Below are positions 25,033-33,532 of a DNA stretch of 64,000 nucleotides, one piece after another. Origin of the DNA: Streptomyces sp. AC558_RSS880 (GTDB lineage Bacteria; Actinomycetota; Actinomycetes; Streptomycetales; Streptomycetaceae). The stretch covers positions 186,001-250,000 of the forward strand of contig NZ_JAGMUJ010000007.1 of the NCBI RefSeq assembly GCF_019049255.1. The letters run 5' to 3'. The position numbers were made by a program, and so were the translations under genes. The notes beneath the pieces were generated by a model, which had not been told where the DNA came from, ran no database searches, and saw only the letters and a list, made by a program, of their open reading frames with translations. How positions within the stretch are numbered: position 1 is the stretch's first letter; each line of letters starts with the position of its first letter.

Positions 25033-26117
25033 CGCCGGGCGTCGACGGCGGCGAAGAGCACGCCCGCCCATGCCGCGTCCCGCTGGGACATGAGCCGGAA
25101 GGCCACCCGGTCACCGGCGTGCGGCAGGCCCCCTTCGAGGTCGAACACGTCGGAGTCGTAGCCGAGGGTGTTGGCGTACGCCGGTACCCGGTCGGGGGAC
25201 GCTCCGCGGGGATCGGCGATGGTGGAGTTCAGGACGTCGTCGAAGGGGTTGGCCCGGTCGGTGAACGCGGTGGGGACGGGCCCGCCGGCGGTGAGGACGA
25301 GCGAATCGCCGGCGGTGCCGCGGTCGCCGTTGTACGCCACCAGTCCCGCCCGGCCCCCGGCGCCCGCCGGGAACGGCAGGCCGCTCAGTGGCATCTCGAC
25401 CCCCGAGCGGCCGCCCAGCGGGGCGAATCCGTCCCAGAGCGCGAGGTGCCGCAGCGGTTCCTCCGGGTTCTCGTACGCCACCACCAGCGTCCAGCCGCCC
25501 CAGGTCCCGGCCGCCGATCTGCCCATGGCCACGTTGACCTGCGCCACCGTGTACAGGCCCGGCTTGCTGTCCCGCACCAGTTCCGTCACGTCCGCCGAGG
25601 CCTGGAAGGCGTCCGCGCCGTCCGCCACCCGGTGCCCCACCACCGTGTCGGCGAGCAACTCCTTGTACTCCCCGCCGGGTTCGGCGATCAGCACCCGCCC
25701 GTTGTCCTGCCAGGGCTTCTGCTCACCGGCGAGCAGGTTGCCGCCCCAGTACAGGCGGGCGTACGTCACCCGGGAGCCGGCGGGCAGACGGACCTCCGCG
25801 CGGGAGGAGTTGTACGTGTTCGGGTCGCTGTCGACGTCGATGTAGAACATGTCGAAGTCGCCGTTCACCCCCTGCCCGCCGGCCTGCGCGTTCCGGCACG
25901 CGGACGCCTGGGCACGGCAGGTGGCGGAGGCGTTGGCGGCCCGCACGATGCCGCCGTGCTGGACCGCGCGGTACCGCTGGGAGAAGGCGAGGCCGTCGGC
26001 CTCCGGGGAGGGCGCGACCGGCGCGGCGGCCGCGGAGCCGCAGGGTGCCCACATCACTGCGAGGGAGAAGACGCCCACCGCCGCATGGCGGAGCATCTGG
26101 CCCAGGGATTGACGCAT
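25029..26117 (-). CDS. Secreted DUF3344-like protein, first gene of the polysaccharide operon
   Basis: A 362-residue exported protein with a signal peptide ending near GSAAAAPVAPS. The mature part is beta-rich (VTYARLYWGGNLLAGEQ, WGGWTLVVAYENPEEPLRH, RVAFRLMSQRDAAWAGVLFA) and looks like the DUF3344 family, often found as extracellular or wall-associated domains. A pair AQASACRNAQ with the earlier ATCRAQ could form a disulfide. No enzyme motif is visible. It heads the operon and may bind or organise the polymer outside. The upstream 26118-27014 region holds the promoter but no evident gene. Confidence 0.72.
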   Translation of the reverse strand: MRQSLGQMLRHAAVGVFSLAVMWAPCGSAAAAPVAPSPEADGLAFSQRYRAVQHGGIVRAANASATCRAQASACRNAQAGGQGVNGDFDMFYIDVDSDPNTYNSSRAEVRLPAGSRVTYARLYWGGNLLAGEQKPWQDNGRVLIAEPGGEYKELLADTVVGHRVADGADAFQASADVTELVRDSKPGLYTVAQVNVAMGRSAAGTWGGWTLVVAYENPEEPLRHLALWDGFAPLGGRSGVEMPLSGLPFPAGAGGRAGLVAYNGDRGTAGDSLVLTAGGPVPTAFTDRANPFDDVLNSTIADPRGASPDRVPAYANTLGYDSDVFDLEGGLPHAGDRVAFRLMSQRDAAWAGVLFAAVDARR

Positions 26118-27014
26118 GACCGTCGGAGCCTTTCAGGGGGAGGCCGGTGGCAGGCAGCGGGACGAGTGCGCTGCGTCCGCCCGGAGGAATGCGCGGGGAG
26201 GTTCATCACTCTAGACACCAAAAGGACAAATCACCCGAAACTCGATGAATGTCGACATGTGTGTTGAAACCGTGAAGCCGGATCCCGCCGTGCCGCTGCT
26301 GTGGTACCGCCGTGCCGCCGCCCCACCGAACGGGAACCGGGCCCACCCGGCAGGACGGGCAACAGGGTGAACGAGGAACCGCGAACGGCGCATGACCGGT
26401 TGTGGGTGAGCGGGTGCGGGCGTGCTGTCGGTCGGTCGGCGGGCCGGGGCGCGGCCGAGGGCTTTCATGTCGGTGCTTCGGTCGCGGGACGCGGACGATC
26501 ACCTGGTTGGACTCATGGAATTCCCCGCCCCCGGGGTTCCGGTATCCGTATGGAGCCGACCCGCACTTGCCCCCGAGTGGCGAGTGCGGGGTCACCCAGG
26601 ACGGACATTGCTCCGAGTGGGTGGAGCCGACCTCGGCACCCTTTTTTACGGCTCCGGAACGGGGCCAATGAATTCCGGGCCAGATGTGAGCGTGAATGTG
26701 CCGAACAGGTGAGGGGCGGATGTCGACTCCGAGAGGGATGGATGACTGCCGGGCGGATTCCGCCCGTCGCCCGAACCGGCGTGACGCCGACCCGCTCACG
26801 GGTGGGAGCGACTTGGTGTCCCGCCCGTCGTGAGGATTCCATCGCGATGGCTCGAGCCATTTCGGCGGCATCCACGGACCGGCCCTTTGATAAGGCCGTC
26901 GGCGCGTCGGGAGGCTTGCCTCCGCGGCAGTCCGGGCGGGTTCTTCTGTACCGGGACGGCCGATTACGCGGTGTGCCGGCTGCCGGAAAGCAAATCCCGG
27001 CCGGCCGGACACGC
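26118..27014. other. Gene-poor interval of about 0.9 kb
   Basis: No frame here has convincing codon use or a recognisable product; open frames on both strands have irregular composition. It is slightly richer in A/T than its surroundings. It contains the promoter region of the polysaccharide operon, a bulged hairpin (GACCCGCACT at 26558-26567 with AGTGCGGGGTC at 26583-26593) and a hairpin with T run at 26626-26647. A small RNA or a decayed gene is possible. Confidence 0.5.
26626..26647 (+). terminator. Orphan hairpin with T tract
   Basis: GCCGA/TCGGC (2-nt loop) followed by ACCC and six T resembles a short intrinsic terminator on the plus strand. No plus-strand gene precedes it, so it could end a small RNA. 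The stem is short and the 2-nt loop is strained. Confidence 0.3.
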
Positions 27015-27042
27015 AAAGAAGCCCCCAGGATGATGGGGGCTT
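27015..27042 (-). terminator. Terminator of the small secreted protein gene
   Basis: AGAAGCCCCC and GGGGGCTTCT form a perfect 10-bp stem with an 8-nt loop; on the minus strand it is followed by TT(G). It sits about 95 bp after the stop at 27137. Confidence 0.75.
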
Positions 27043-27136
27043 CTCCTTGCTTATGGTGCCGCTCCGGCCATGCCGGAGCGGCACGGTACCTTCTCGGCTC
27101 GCCCAGCTACACGCTGTTCTCGGCGGGCTGCGAAGG

Positions 27137-27418
27137 TCAGTGCTTCTTGCCCTTGTCGTCCTCGTAGAGGGGGAGGAGAACGGCCGACTGAGCGCTGTCC
27201 TCGTCCTCGACGTGCAGCGACGTCTCCTCCTCGACGCTCTTCGAGCAGTCGATGTTGTTGTTGGCGGACGAGATGATCGGGATGTCGATGACCTCGGTCA
27301 CCTTGCAGCTCTCGGAGATGGTGTCGCCGTCGTTCGCGGCCTGAGCGACTCCGGCTCCGGCACCGACAATGGCCATGGCGGTGGCGGCGGTGGTGATGAG
27401 GGCCTTGCTGAGCTTCAC
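27137..27418 (-). CDS. Small secreted two-cysteine protein, copy A
   Basis: A 93-residue protein with a clear signal peptide (KALITTAATAMAIVGAGAGVAQA) and a mature part of about 66 residues. It contains exactly two cysteines, 21 residues from first to last, in the core CKVTEVIDIP then IISSANNNIDC, followed by an acidic tail and a basic end GKKH. GTG 27418 has AGGAG 5 bp upstream. Two paralogues lie at 27640 and 32190. I do not recognise the family. The short Cys-flanked, beta-prone core is loosely reminiscent of a chaplin hairpin but the chaplin GNSVN motif is absent. Likely a cell-surface or secreted structural peptide with one disulfide. Confidence 0.8.
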   Translation of the reverse strand: MKLSKALITTAATAMAIVGAGAGVAQAANDGDTISESCKVTEVIDIPIISSANNNIDCSKSVEEETSLHVEDEDSAQSAVLLPLYEDDKGKKH

Positions 27419-27639
27419 TTCTTCTCCTCGTGGAGGGATGTTTTTCTCTTCATCTTTCCGGGACTGGCAGAGCGGAAAGTCTCTGTGACTGGGATTTGTA
27501 GCACACTCTTTCCCAGTTCTAACGCCGGCTCCGCAGATATCCGCTAATTTACATCTTTTAGCCGAGTGCTCTGCGATGCCCTCCGACGTTACCAACCAGT
27601 GAACGAGGGGGCTCACTGGAAGGTTTTGCTCCATCCGGG

Positions 27640-27885
27640 TCAGTTCTTGTGGTCGTCCTCGGTCGTCACGTACTCCTTTTGCTCGACGTTGTAATTGGTC
27701 GAGCAGTCGATGTTGTTGTTGGCGGACGACAGGATCGGGATGTCGATGACCTCCAGAACCGTGCAGGAGAAAATCTTGTTGTCGTTCTGGAACTTGGGCC
27801 CTTCCTCGGCGTGGGCGCTCCCTCCTCCCGCCATCAAGAGGGCGGCAGCCGACAGAGAGAGAACGGCTACTTCTTTCCGGCGCAA
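27640..27885 (-). CDS. Small secreted two-cysteine protein, copy B
   Basis: An 81-residue protein with signal peptide (VAVLSLSAAALLMAGGGSAHA) and the core CTVLEVIDIP then ILSSANNNIDC, nearly the same as copy A. The 55-bp DNA segments of A (27241-27295) and B (27699-27753) differ at only two bases although the rest of the two genes has diverged. I chose TTG 27885 because GGAGG lies 6 bp upstream and the next in-frame start would add a long non-signal stretch. It is 221 bp upstream of copy A on the same strand. Same unknown family. Confidence 0.78.
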   Translation of the reverse strand: MRRKEVAVLSLSAAALLMAGGGSAHAEEGPKFQNDNKIFSCTVLEVIDIPILSSANNNIDCSTNYNVEQKEYVTTEDDHKN

Positions 27886-28419
27886 GATGGACCTCCGCTG
27901 TTGGCTCGTACATTCGATACGAGCGGGCGATGTTGTGCCGGGCTTCTTGTGAGGCCCGGCACGAGTATCAGCATCGGGGTAACGACGGCGAACCGCATGA
28001 GTCATGCCGCTGAAAGAGTGATCCAATGAATCCATTGGCGCTATGGAGCGCTATCCGTGTCGCCTCTCCCGCTTCTCCGGCCGCCCGTTCCGCATCACCC
28101 TTACGGGCGGGTGCTGCGCTTCGGCTCCGTTCCGCGGCCTGACTCGACGAGTCGGACCCGTACGGGAGAACGGCCTTCGAGGCCGCCGGCGGTCGTCCGG
28201 TCGGAGGGCACCGGTGTCCGGCAACCGGGGCTCTGTGCGACGGAGTTCCGCTCGAATGCGCCGACCGGGGCCGGAGAGCCGGCGCCGTCCTTGCCGGGCC
28301 GTCGATCGGGATCGGAGCCGCCTTTCGTGTATACGGTTCCCGCTCCTGGCGCGGCGGTGACCGCAGAAGGCGACCAGCGGTTATTACTACGGACAACCGC
28401 ACGGACGAAGGAGTGGACC
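27886..28419. other. Intergenic region between copy B and the tyrosinase operon
   Basis: Divergent promoter region of 534 bp. It holds GCGCTATGGAGCGCTAT near 28040. The frame of the tyrosinase cofactor is open upstream to 28057, but that stretch does not look coding. No operator could be identified. Confidence 0.5.
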
Positions 28420-28920
28420 ATGGTCGTCGACACCGGTGGGACACCGGTGGATACCACGGACGGAACACCGGAAACGGCCCGGCCCGGCCCGGTGGGCGGG
28501 ACCCGGCGGGAGGTGGTGCGTGGTCTGCGTGCCTGTGCCCTCACCGTCACCCTGGCGCCGCTGCTCGCCGCCTCCCGGTCCCCGTACCTCCGGCCTGCGC
28601 GTGAGGACGGCGTTCCGGACGGCACCGCCTTCGACCGTACCCACCGAGGCCGCCGTATCCGAGGAATGTGGTTCCCCGCACGCGATGCGGCCGAGGACGG
28701 CCGGTGGCACGTCACCGTCGACGACCGGCCCCTCCATCTGATGCGCCGCGCCGACGGCACCTGGCTGAGCGAGGTCGACCACTACTGCTCGTACCGGACA
28801 CCGCTCGAGGCCGCCCGCGCGGCCGTCGACGCCCTTCCCCCCGGCCAGGGGCTACGCGCGGGCCCGGACGACGGCACGGCACACTCGCCCGGAGGGGACC
28901 GTCATGGCGTACGTGCGTAA
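28420..28920 (+). CDS. melC1: Tyrosinase copper chaperone/cofactor MelC1
   Basis: A 166-residue caddie protein that delivers copper to apotyrosinase and carries it through the Tat pathway. The Tat-type signal is TRREVVRG plus a hydrophobic run (ACALTVTLAPLLAAS). The conserved body is FDRTHRGRRIRG, VTVDDRPLHLMRRADGTWLS and TPLEAARAAVDAL. The usual SHYEPV-type loop reads DHYCSYRTP here, with an extra Cys near the caddie Tyr. GAAGGAG is 8 bp before ATG 28420. It overlaps melC2 by 17 bp. N-terminal region before the Tat motif is longer than in classical MelC1. Confidence 0.9.
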   Translation: MVVDTGGTPVDTTDGTPETARPGPVGGTRREVVRGLRACALTVTLAPLLAASRSPYLRPAREDGVPDGTAFDRTHRGRRIRGMWFPARDAAEDGRWHVTVDDRPLHLMRRADGTWLSEVDHYCSYRTPLEAARAAVDALPPGQGLRAGPDDGTAHSPGGDRHGVRA

Positions 28921-29770
28921 GGACGCCGGCACACTCACGGCCGACGAGAAGCGCCGGTTCGTCAACGCGCTGCTCGAGATCAAACGGCGCGGCGAGTACG
29001 ACGAGTTCGTACGGATACACATCGCCCACTACGCGTCCGACGGTGAGCGCGGACTGCGCACCGCGCACATGGCGCCCTCCTTCCTGCCCTGGCACCGCCG
29101 GTTCCTGCTCGACCTGGAGAGCGCCCTGCGCCGGGTCGACTCCTCGGTGACCCTCCCGTACTGGGACTGGACCCGCGATCGCACGACCACCTCCACCCCG
29201 TGGACGGCGGATCTCCTCGGCGGCAACGGGCGCCGCTCCGACCACCGGGTGATGACCGGACCGTTCGCCCACCACGAGGGCAACTGGAACATCAAGGTGA
29301 GCGTCACCGAAGGGGAGTTCCTCACCAGGGACCTCGGCCGCAGGAGCGCCTCGATCGACCTGCCCACCAAGAGCGACTTGGAGTGGGCGCTGAAGGAAAT
29401 CGAGTACGACGTGACGCCCTGGGACTCGACGGTCACCCGGGGTTTCCGCAACCGGCTGGAGGGCTGGGGCACCGGCCGGGGCAGCGCCTCATGGCGCAAT
29501 CACAACCGGGTGCACCGCTGGGTCGGCGGTGCGATGCTCACCAGTGCTTCCGTCAACGATCCCGTCTTCTGGCTGCACCACGCGTTCGTCGACCTGCAGT
29601 GGCACCAATGGCAACGTCGGCACCGCGGGGCCCGCTACCTGCCCGCGACTCCGCCGGGTTCCGGCGACGCGCAGCACGGCCGGGTCGTGGCGCGTCAGGA
29701 ACGGCTGCCGCCGTGGGACGTGACACCGGCCGAGCTGGAGGACGTCGGCCGGATCTACCGGTACGCGTGA
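28904..29770 (+). CDS. melC2: Tyrosinase MelC2
   Basis: A 288-residue type-3 copper monooxygenase that oxidises tyrosine and catechols to quinones and so makes melanin. CuA ligands are His39, His55 and His64 (RIHIAHYA, TAHMAPSFLPWHRRF); CuB ligands are His200, His204 and one of the pair in FWLHHAFVD (RNHNRVHRW). The length is close to the 273 residues of the well-studied enzymes. It has no signal of its own and depends on MelC1 for export. Translation is coupled to melC1 through the 17-bp overlap; GGAGGGG lies upstream of ATG 28904. Confidence 0.95.
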   Translation: MAYVRKDAGTLTADEKRRFVNALLEIKRRGEYDEFVRIHIAHYASDGERGLRTAHMAPSFLPWHRRFLLDLESALRRVDSSVTLPYWDWTRDRTTTSTPWTADLLGGNGRRSDHRVMTGPFAHHEGNWNIKVSVTEGEFLTRDLGRRSASIDLPTKSDLEWALKEIEYDVTPWDSTVTRGFRNRLEGWGTGRGSASWRNHNRVHRWVGGAMLTSASVNDPVFWLHHAFVDLQWHQWQRRHRGARYLPATPPGSGDAQHGRVVARQERLPPWDVTPAELEDVGRIYRYA

Positions 29771-29848
29771 GGTGAGCCGGCGGCATGGCTGAGCCGCCGG
29801 CTCGTCACCGGCGGCGACCGCGCACGCGGCTCTCGGACGGCAGCGGCC

Positions 29849-30805
29849 TCACCCGGCCGCGAACCCCAGGGACTCCACGGCGTTGCAGTACGGCAGGCCG
29901 TCGATCGGACGATCGGTGAAGAACCGGCCGATCAGGTCCGAGGACTCCTCCCGGCGTTCGACGGTGACCAGGTGGTCCGTCTCCTTGAGGGTGGTGAACC
30001 GTGCCGAGGGCATCACCGCGGCGAGCTCCCGGCCCATCTGCGGGGTGCACAGGGTGTCGTACTCTCCGTTGAACACCAGGGAGGGCACATCGGGGATGGG
30101 CAGGGGTTCGTAGCAACCGTGCGTCAGCAGCCTCGTGTTGTGCTCGACCACCTTCTCCAGCTCGTCCGGTGTCTGGTTCAGGAACTGCCGGTGGAGCAGA
30201 CGGGTCACGGCCGCGTGCCGGCGGACCCGTCCGGCGCCCGGGTTCGACATGAACATCCGCACCAGTCCCTCGGCGGCCTCTTCGATCTCGCCGCGTTCGA
30301 GGGCACGGGTCAGGCGGGGGACGGCGTGGGTGTAGAGCTCGGGAAAGCGCTTGGCCGCGCCGCAGAACACGATGCGGGTGACGAACTCGGGGTGGAGTTG
30401 CGCGAAACGCAGCCCGATGACTTCACCGAAGCAGCCGCCGAAGAGGTTCACGCGCGGCATTCCGATCTCGACCAGCATGTGCCTGACCGCGGCGGCGAGG
30501 AAGTCGATGCCGTACCGGGCGGGCAGAAAGTCCGCGGTGCCGTAACCGGGAAGATCCACGGTGACCAGAGTGGCGAGCGGTGACAGGTACTTCTCGTGCC
30601 CCTGCCACGAGTACCTGTCCTGGGACGAGCCTCCGAGCAGCACCAGCGGCGCGGTCAGCGGCGCGGGCTGGTGGACGATGCGGCACCCGTACGCGAAGCC
30701 CTCGAAGACGAGCTCCCGTTCCTCCACCTGCCCCGGCGCCGGGGGAACGGACCCGGGGCGCCCGACGGCGGGCGGGTTCTGTGCGGTGATGACGGCAGTG
30801 CGCAT
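29849..30805 (-). CDS. Alpha/beta-fold hydrolase with Cys at the nucleophile position
   Basis: A 318-residue alpha/beta hydrolase. The oxyanion-side strand is PLVLLGGSSQDRYSW, the nucleophile elbow is FGGCFGE, so a Cys occupies the usual Ser place. The acid is probably in NGEYDTL and the His in KETDHLV. Cys nucleophiles occur in dienelactone hydrolases and some acyltransferases, so the gene need not be dead. GGAGCC before ATG 30805 supports the start. It is convergent with the tyrosinase operon. Substrate unknown. Confidence 0.82.
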   Translation of the reverse strand: MRTAVITAQNPPAVGRPGSVPPAPGQVEERELVFEGFAYGCRIVHQPAPLTAPLVLLGGSSQDRYSWQGHEKYLSPLATLVTVDLPGYGTADFLPARYGIDFLAAAVRHMLVEIGMPRVNLFGGCFGEVIGLRFAQLHPEFVTRIVFCGAAKRFPELYTHAVPRLTRALERGEIEEAAEGLVRMFMSNPGAGRVRRHAAVTRLLHRQFLNQTPDELEKVVEHNTRLLTHGCYEPLPIPDVPSLVFNGEYDTLCTPQMGRELAAVMPSARFTTLKETDHLVTVERREESSDLIGRFFTDRPIDGLPYCNAVESLGFAAG

Positions 30806-31329
30806 GAGCGGCTCCGGAGAACGGCAGGAAGACGGAAGGCGGCGAACCATTCCGTGACCATCAGGAACTACACAATAGTGGCGCAATTACTCATTTGTTG
30901 GCTATTTCGGCTGAGTCGTTTACCGGTCGGGAAGATCCGCAGGCTCTCGTGAGTAGCGAAAACGCCTTCCCCCGAGGCGTCAACTCGTCCAGTTCTCCAT
31001 GCTGTTGAGTCGGCCACCGGGTGGTCGGGATGAGGCGGCCCCCAGGCGATCCGGAAGGCGTTCAGGGGTGCCTTCCAGGGAATGTCCCTCCGTTTGCGAC
31101 CCTTGCCGGTGGGTTCAGGTCCATCAGCGCCGTGTATACCCATATCAGGGCTGCGGTCTCATTGGTGAAGTGCCCGCGGGCGCGGGTGTCTTTGGCCTTC
31201 TCGTGATCGCGGCTGCTGTGGCCGAAGTGCTTGCGGCCCGTCTGAACTCCTCGGATTTTCGTGGTGTTGCCGACTCCGGCTTGTCGAGGCGAACTGCCGC
31301 AACCTGCCTGATCCGCCCGATGTATCTGA

Positions 31330-31990
31330 TGGGTTCGGGGTAGCGGCTGCATCTTGAAGCGTTCGAGGTGCCGGATGGGGGTGCCCCCATGTCTTTCGTC
31401 GAGCGAGGCGGGGGCTCCCGGGTTCGTACGCCGACGGTCTGTTCGTCGGCCAGCCGTTCGGCCGTGTGCGGTGCCCTGGGCCGGACGACGTCGACGAGAT
31501 TGCGGCGGCCGAGGACGCGTTCGAGGCTGGGGTGGAGCCTGGGGTGGAACGGGGAGCAGGCCGCGGATGCGGTTGGACGTGCGAGTCACCTCATCCGCCA
31601 GGTCCTGGTCAAAGCCGGCCAACATGGTCAGCTCGGCGGTGACTTCGTCGCCGAGTTCAAGGGTGCGGTAGGTGCGGGCGGCGTTCGTGACGACGGCCGC
31701 TTCCTTCGCGTCGGTCCTGGCCTCGCCTGGTAGAGGTTGTGGACCGCGGCTCGGGTGGCCATGCTGAGCGTCAGGGAATTCCACGTCTCCGGGCCCGGAG
31801 GCCGTACCCGGTTCGGCGCGGGCGTGGCGCCGGCGGACGTAGGCGGTGATGGCGCCGTTCTGCTCGCCGTGGCTGTGATGGCCGGTGCCGTAGCGCGAAG
31901 CGCGGTAGTGCTTCCGGAACGGACAGTGCTGCCGATGGCACGCGAGTGGCCGATGTCGAAGCGGTGACCGAGAGGAACTGGCTGCGAACT
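31330..31990 (-). pseudogene. Degenerate IS110-like transposase
   Basis: Between about 31555 and 31745 the minus strand reads ARTDAKEAAVVTNAARTY, then LGDEVTAELTMLAGFDQDLA and TSNRIRGLL, a segment typical of IS110-family transposases. Downstream, LERVLGRR-like residues appear in another frame, and upstream pieces fall in other frames. No frame spans a complete transposase and I see no ends. Another approximately 270 bp to 31060 shows nothing I can place. An inactive relic. Confidence 0.6.
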
Positions 31991-32189
31991 GAACGGTGTC
32001 GGCGTCACCTGACCGGAGTAATACCTTCTCGGATGGAACTTCATTCGCTGCTTGGTGATGGGTGGATTGGATGACTTGCGGATATAACTGTCCGCAGTGG
32101 CAGAGAATTCCGTAAATCGGACTGTCGGCCGGTCGTGCGGGTCTGTGCCAGTGCACCCACGTGAGGAAATTCCGAGAGGAAAGACACCT

Positions 32190-32459
32190 ATGAAGTTCAA
32201 GAGTGCCATCGCCTGCGCGTTCGTCGCTCTGGCCGTCGCTGGTGGCGCCGCCGGGACCGCGCAGGCGGCCGACGACGACCCGTCGAATCTCGGCAGCAAC
32301 GAGCAGGTCCAAAGCTGTGAGGTCAACGAAGGCATCGACCAGTCGAATTTCTCATCCTCCGACAACGACCTCGACTGCTCCAAGCACATCAAGAAGGAGA
32401 CCGACCTGGTGCGCGTGGTGGACGACGCACTCCTCCCTCGCCATGATGAGCACCGCTGA
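32190..32459 (+). CDS. Small secreted two-cysteine protein, copy C
   Basis: An 89-residue protein with signal peptide (SAIACAFVALAVAGGAAGTAQA) and the core CEVNEGIDQSN then FSSSDNDLDC, again 21 residues between and including the cysteines, followed by a charged tail. GAGAGGA is well placed before ATG 32190. It is the third member of the family of 27137 and 27640 and the most diverged. It lies on the opposite strand between two transposase wrecks; an IS630-like element begins 13-42 bp after its stop. Function unknown. Confidence 0.75.
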   Translation: MKFKSAIACAFVALAVAGGAAGTAQAADDDPSNLGSNEQVQSCEVNEGIDQSNFSSSDNDLDCSKHIKKETDLVRVVDDALLPRHDEHR

Positions 32460-32471
32460 CCGTGCGCCCCG

Positions 32472-33532
32472 CCCTCTGATCCCTGCGGTATCCCGAGTAC
32501 ATGAGGTATGCCCAGGGTGGTGGCCTGACCGATGAACGCCGGTTCTTCCGGGAGAAGCTGAGGATGGAGGCGGCCGAGCGGTTCGTCCGGGGCGACGAGA
32601 ACACGGTCATCGCTCACGACCTACGGGTCCGCGTCCGGTCGGTACAGCGCTGGCGCAGGGCCTGGTCGCAGTCCGGGTCGAGGGCCCTGGCCTCGAAAGG
32701 GCCGGTGGCACACGGCTGGCCGGACCAGACCTGGACCCTGTCACGGATCAAGACGCTCATCGGGCGCCGGTTCCACAAGAGCTACACCGTTCAAGGGGCG
32801 GCCGCCCTGCTCAAACGGCACGGCTGGAGCTGCCAGGTCCCCGCCCGCCGCGCGATCGAGCGGGACGAGAACGTGGTGGCCGGCTGGGTGAAGGAGACCT
32901 GGCCCCAGGTGGAAGGGCCGTGGCGGCGCTCGACGCCTGGCTCGTCTTCGAGGACGAGGCAGGCTTCTCGATGACGCCGCCGACCACCCGCACCTGATCC
33001 CGCCGCGGCCACACCCCCGTGATCCGCGTCCGAGGCCGCTCCCGCCGCCGCTTACCGGTCGCCGCCCTGGCCTGCTACAAAGCCGGCGAACCCTCGCGGC
33101 TGATCTACCGGCCCTGCCCCGACGCCCGGCCCGACGGACGCAAAAGCTTCTCCTGGAAGGACTACCGCGACCTCATCCAGAGTGCCCACCAGCAGCTCGG
33201 CGGCCTGATCGTGCTGGTCTGGGACAACCTCAACACCCACCTCACCGCCGGGATGCGCCGCTACAACGCCGACCGCGAGTGGCTCACCGTCTTCCAGCTG
33301 CCGCCCTGCGCACCCGACCTCAACCCGGTCGAGGACATCTGGTCCGTGCTGCGGCGCACCACCACGGCCAACCGCGCCTTCGCCGACCCCGACGACCTGA
33401 TCACCGCCGTCCGGCGCGGCCTGCGCCAGCTCCAGTACCGACACGACGTCCTCGACGGCTGCCTCACCGGCACCGGCCTACGCAAACCATCATGACGACA
33501 TCACGCATTCAAGGTCAGTAGATGTCAGAGGG
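32472..33532 (+). mobile_element. IS630-like insertion element, probably inactive
   Basis: The transposase-coding part covers 32501-33495. An 8-bp inverted match (CCCTCTGA at 32472-32479, TCAGAGGG at 33525-33532) brackets it and could be the core of the ends, though the TA target typical of the family is not evident at these borders. It follows copy C of the two-cysteine family directly. Confidence 0.45.
32501..33495 (+). pseudogene. IS630-family transposase, two frames plus an in-frame stop
   Basis: Frame 1 (32501-32974) has the HTH part: VIAHDLRVRVRSVQRWRRAW and KSYTVQGAAALLKRHGWSCQ. A -1 shift near 32925 enters the DDE part: DAWLVFEDEAGFSM, VWDNLNTHL, then CAPDLNPVEDIWSVLRR. The shift may be programmed, as in many elements of this family. 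However, at 32998 a TGA stands where relatives have Trp in TTRTW, which should end translation. The catalytic DDE residues remain. So the copy is probably dead, by a single nonsense change. Confidence 0.8.

Noticed and set aside
26301..27167. Plus-strand frame of 288 codons
   Set aside because: Irregular third-position use, no motif and no ribosome-binding site; it runs over the terminator and the small secreted gene.
28057..28419. Upstream extension of melC1
   Set aside because: The ribosome-binding site and Tat signal place the start at 28420; the upstream part has no conserved sequence.
31060..31330. Continuation of the IS110-like transposase
   Set aside because: I could not find the family C-terminal motif in any frame, so this part is left unassigned.
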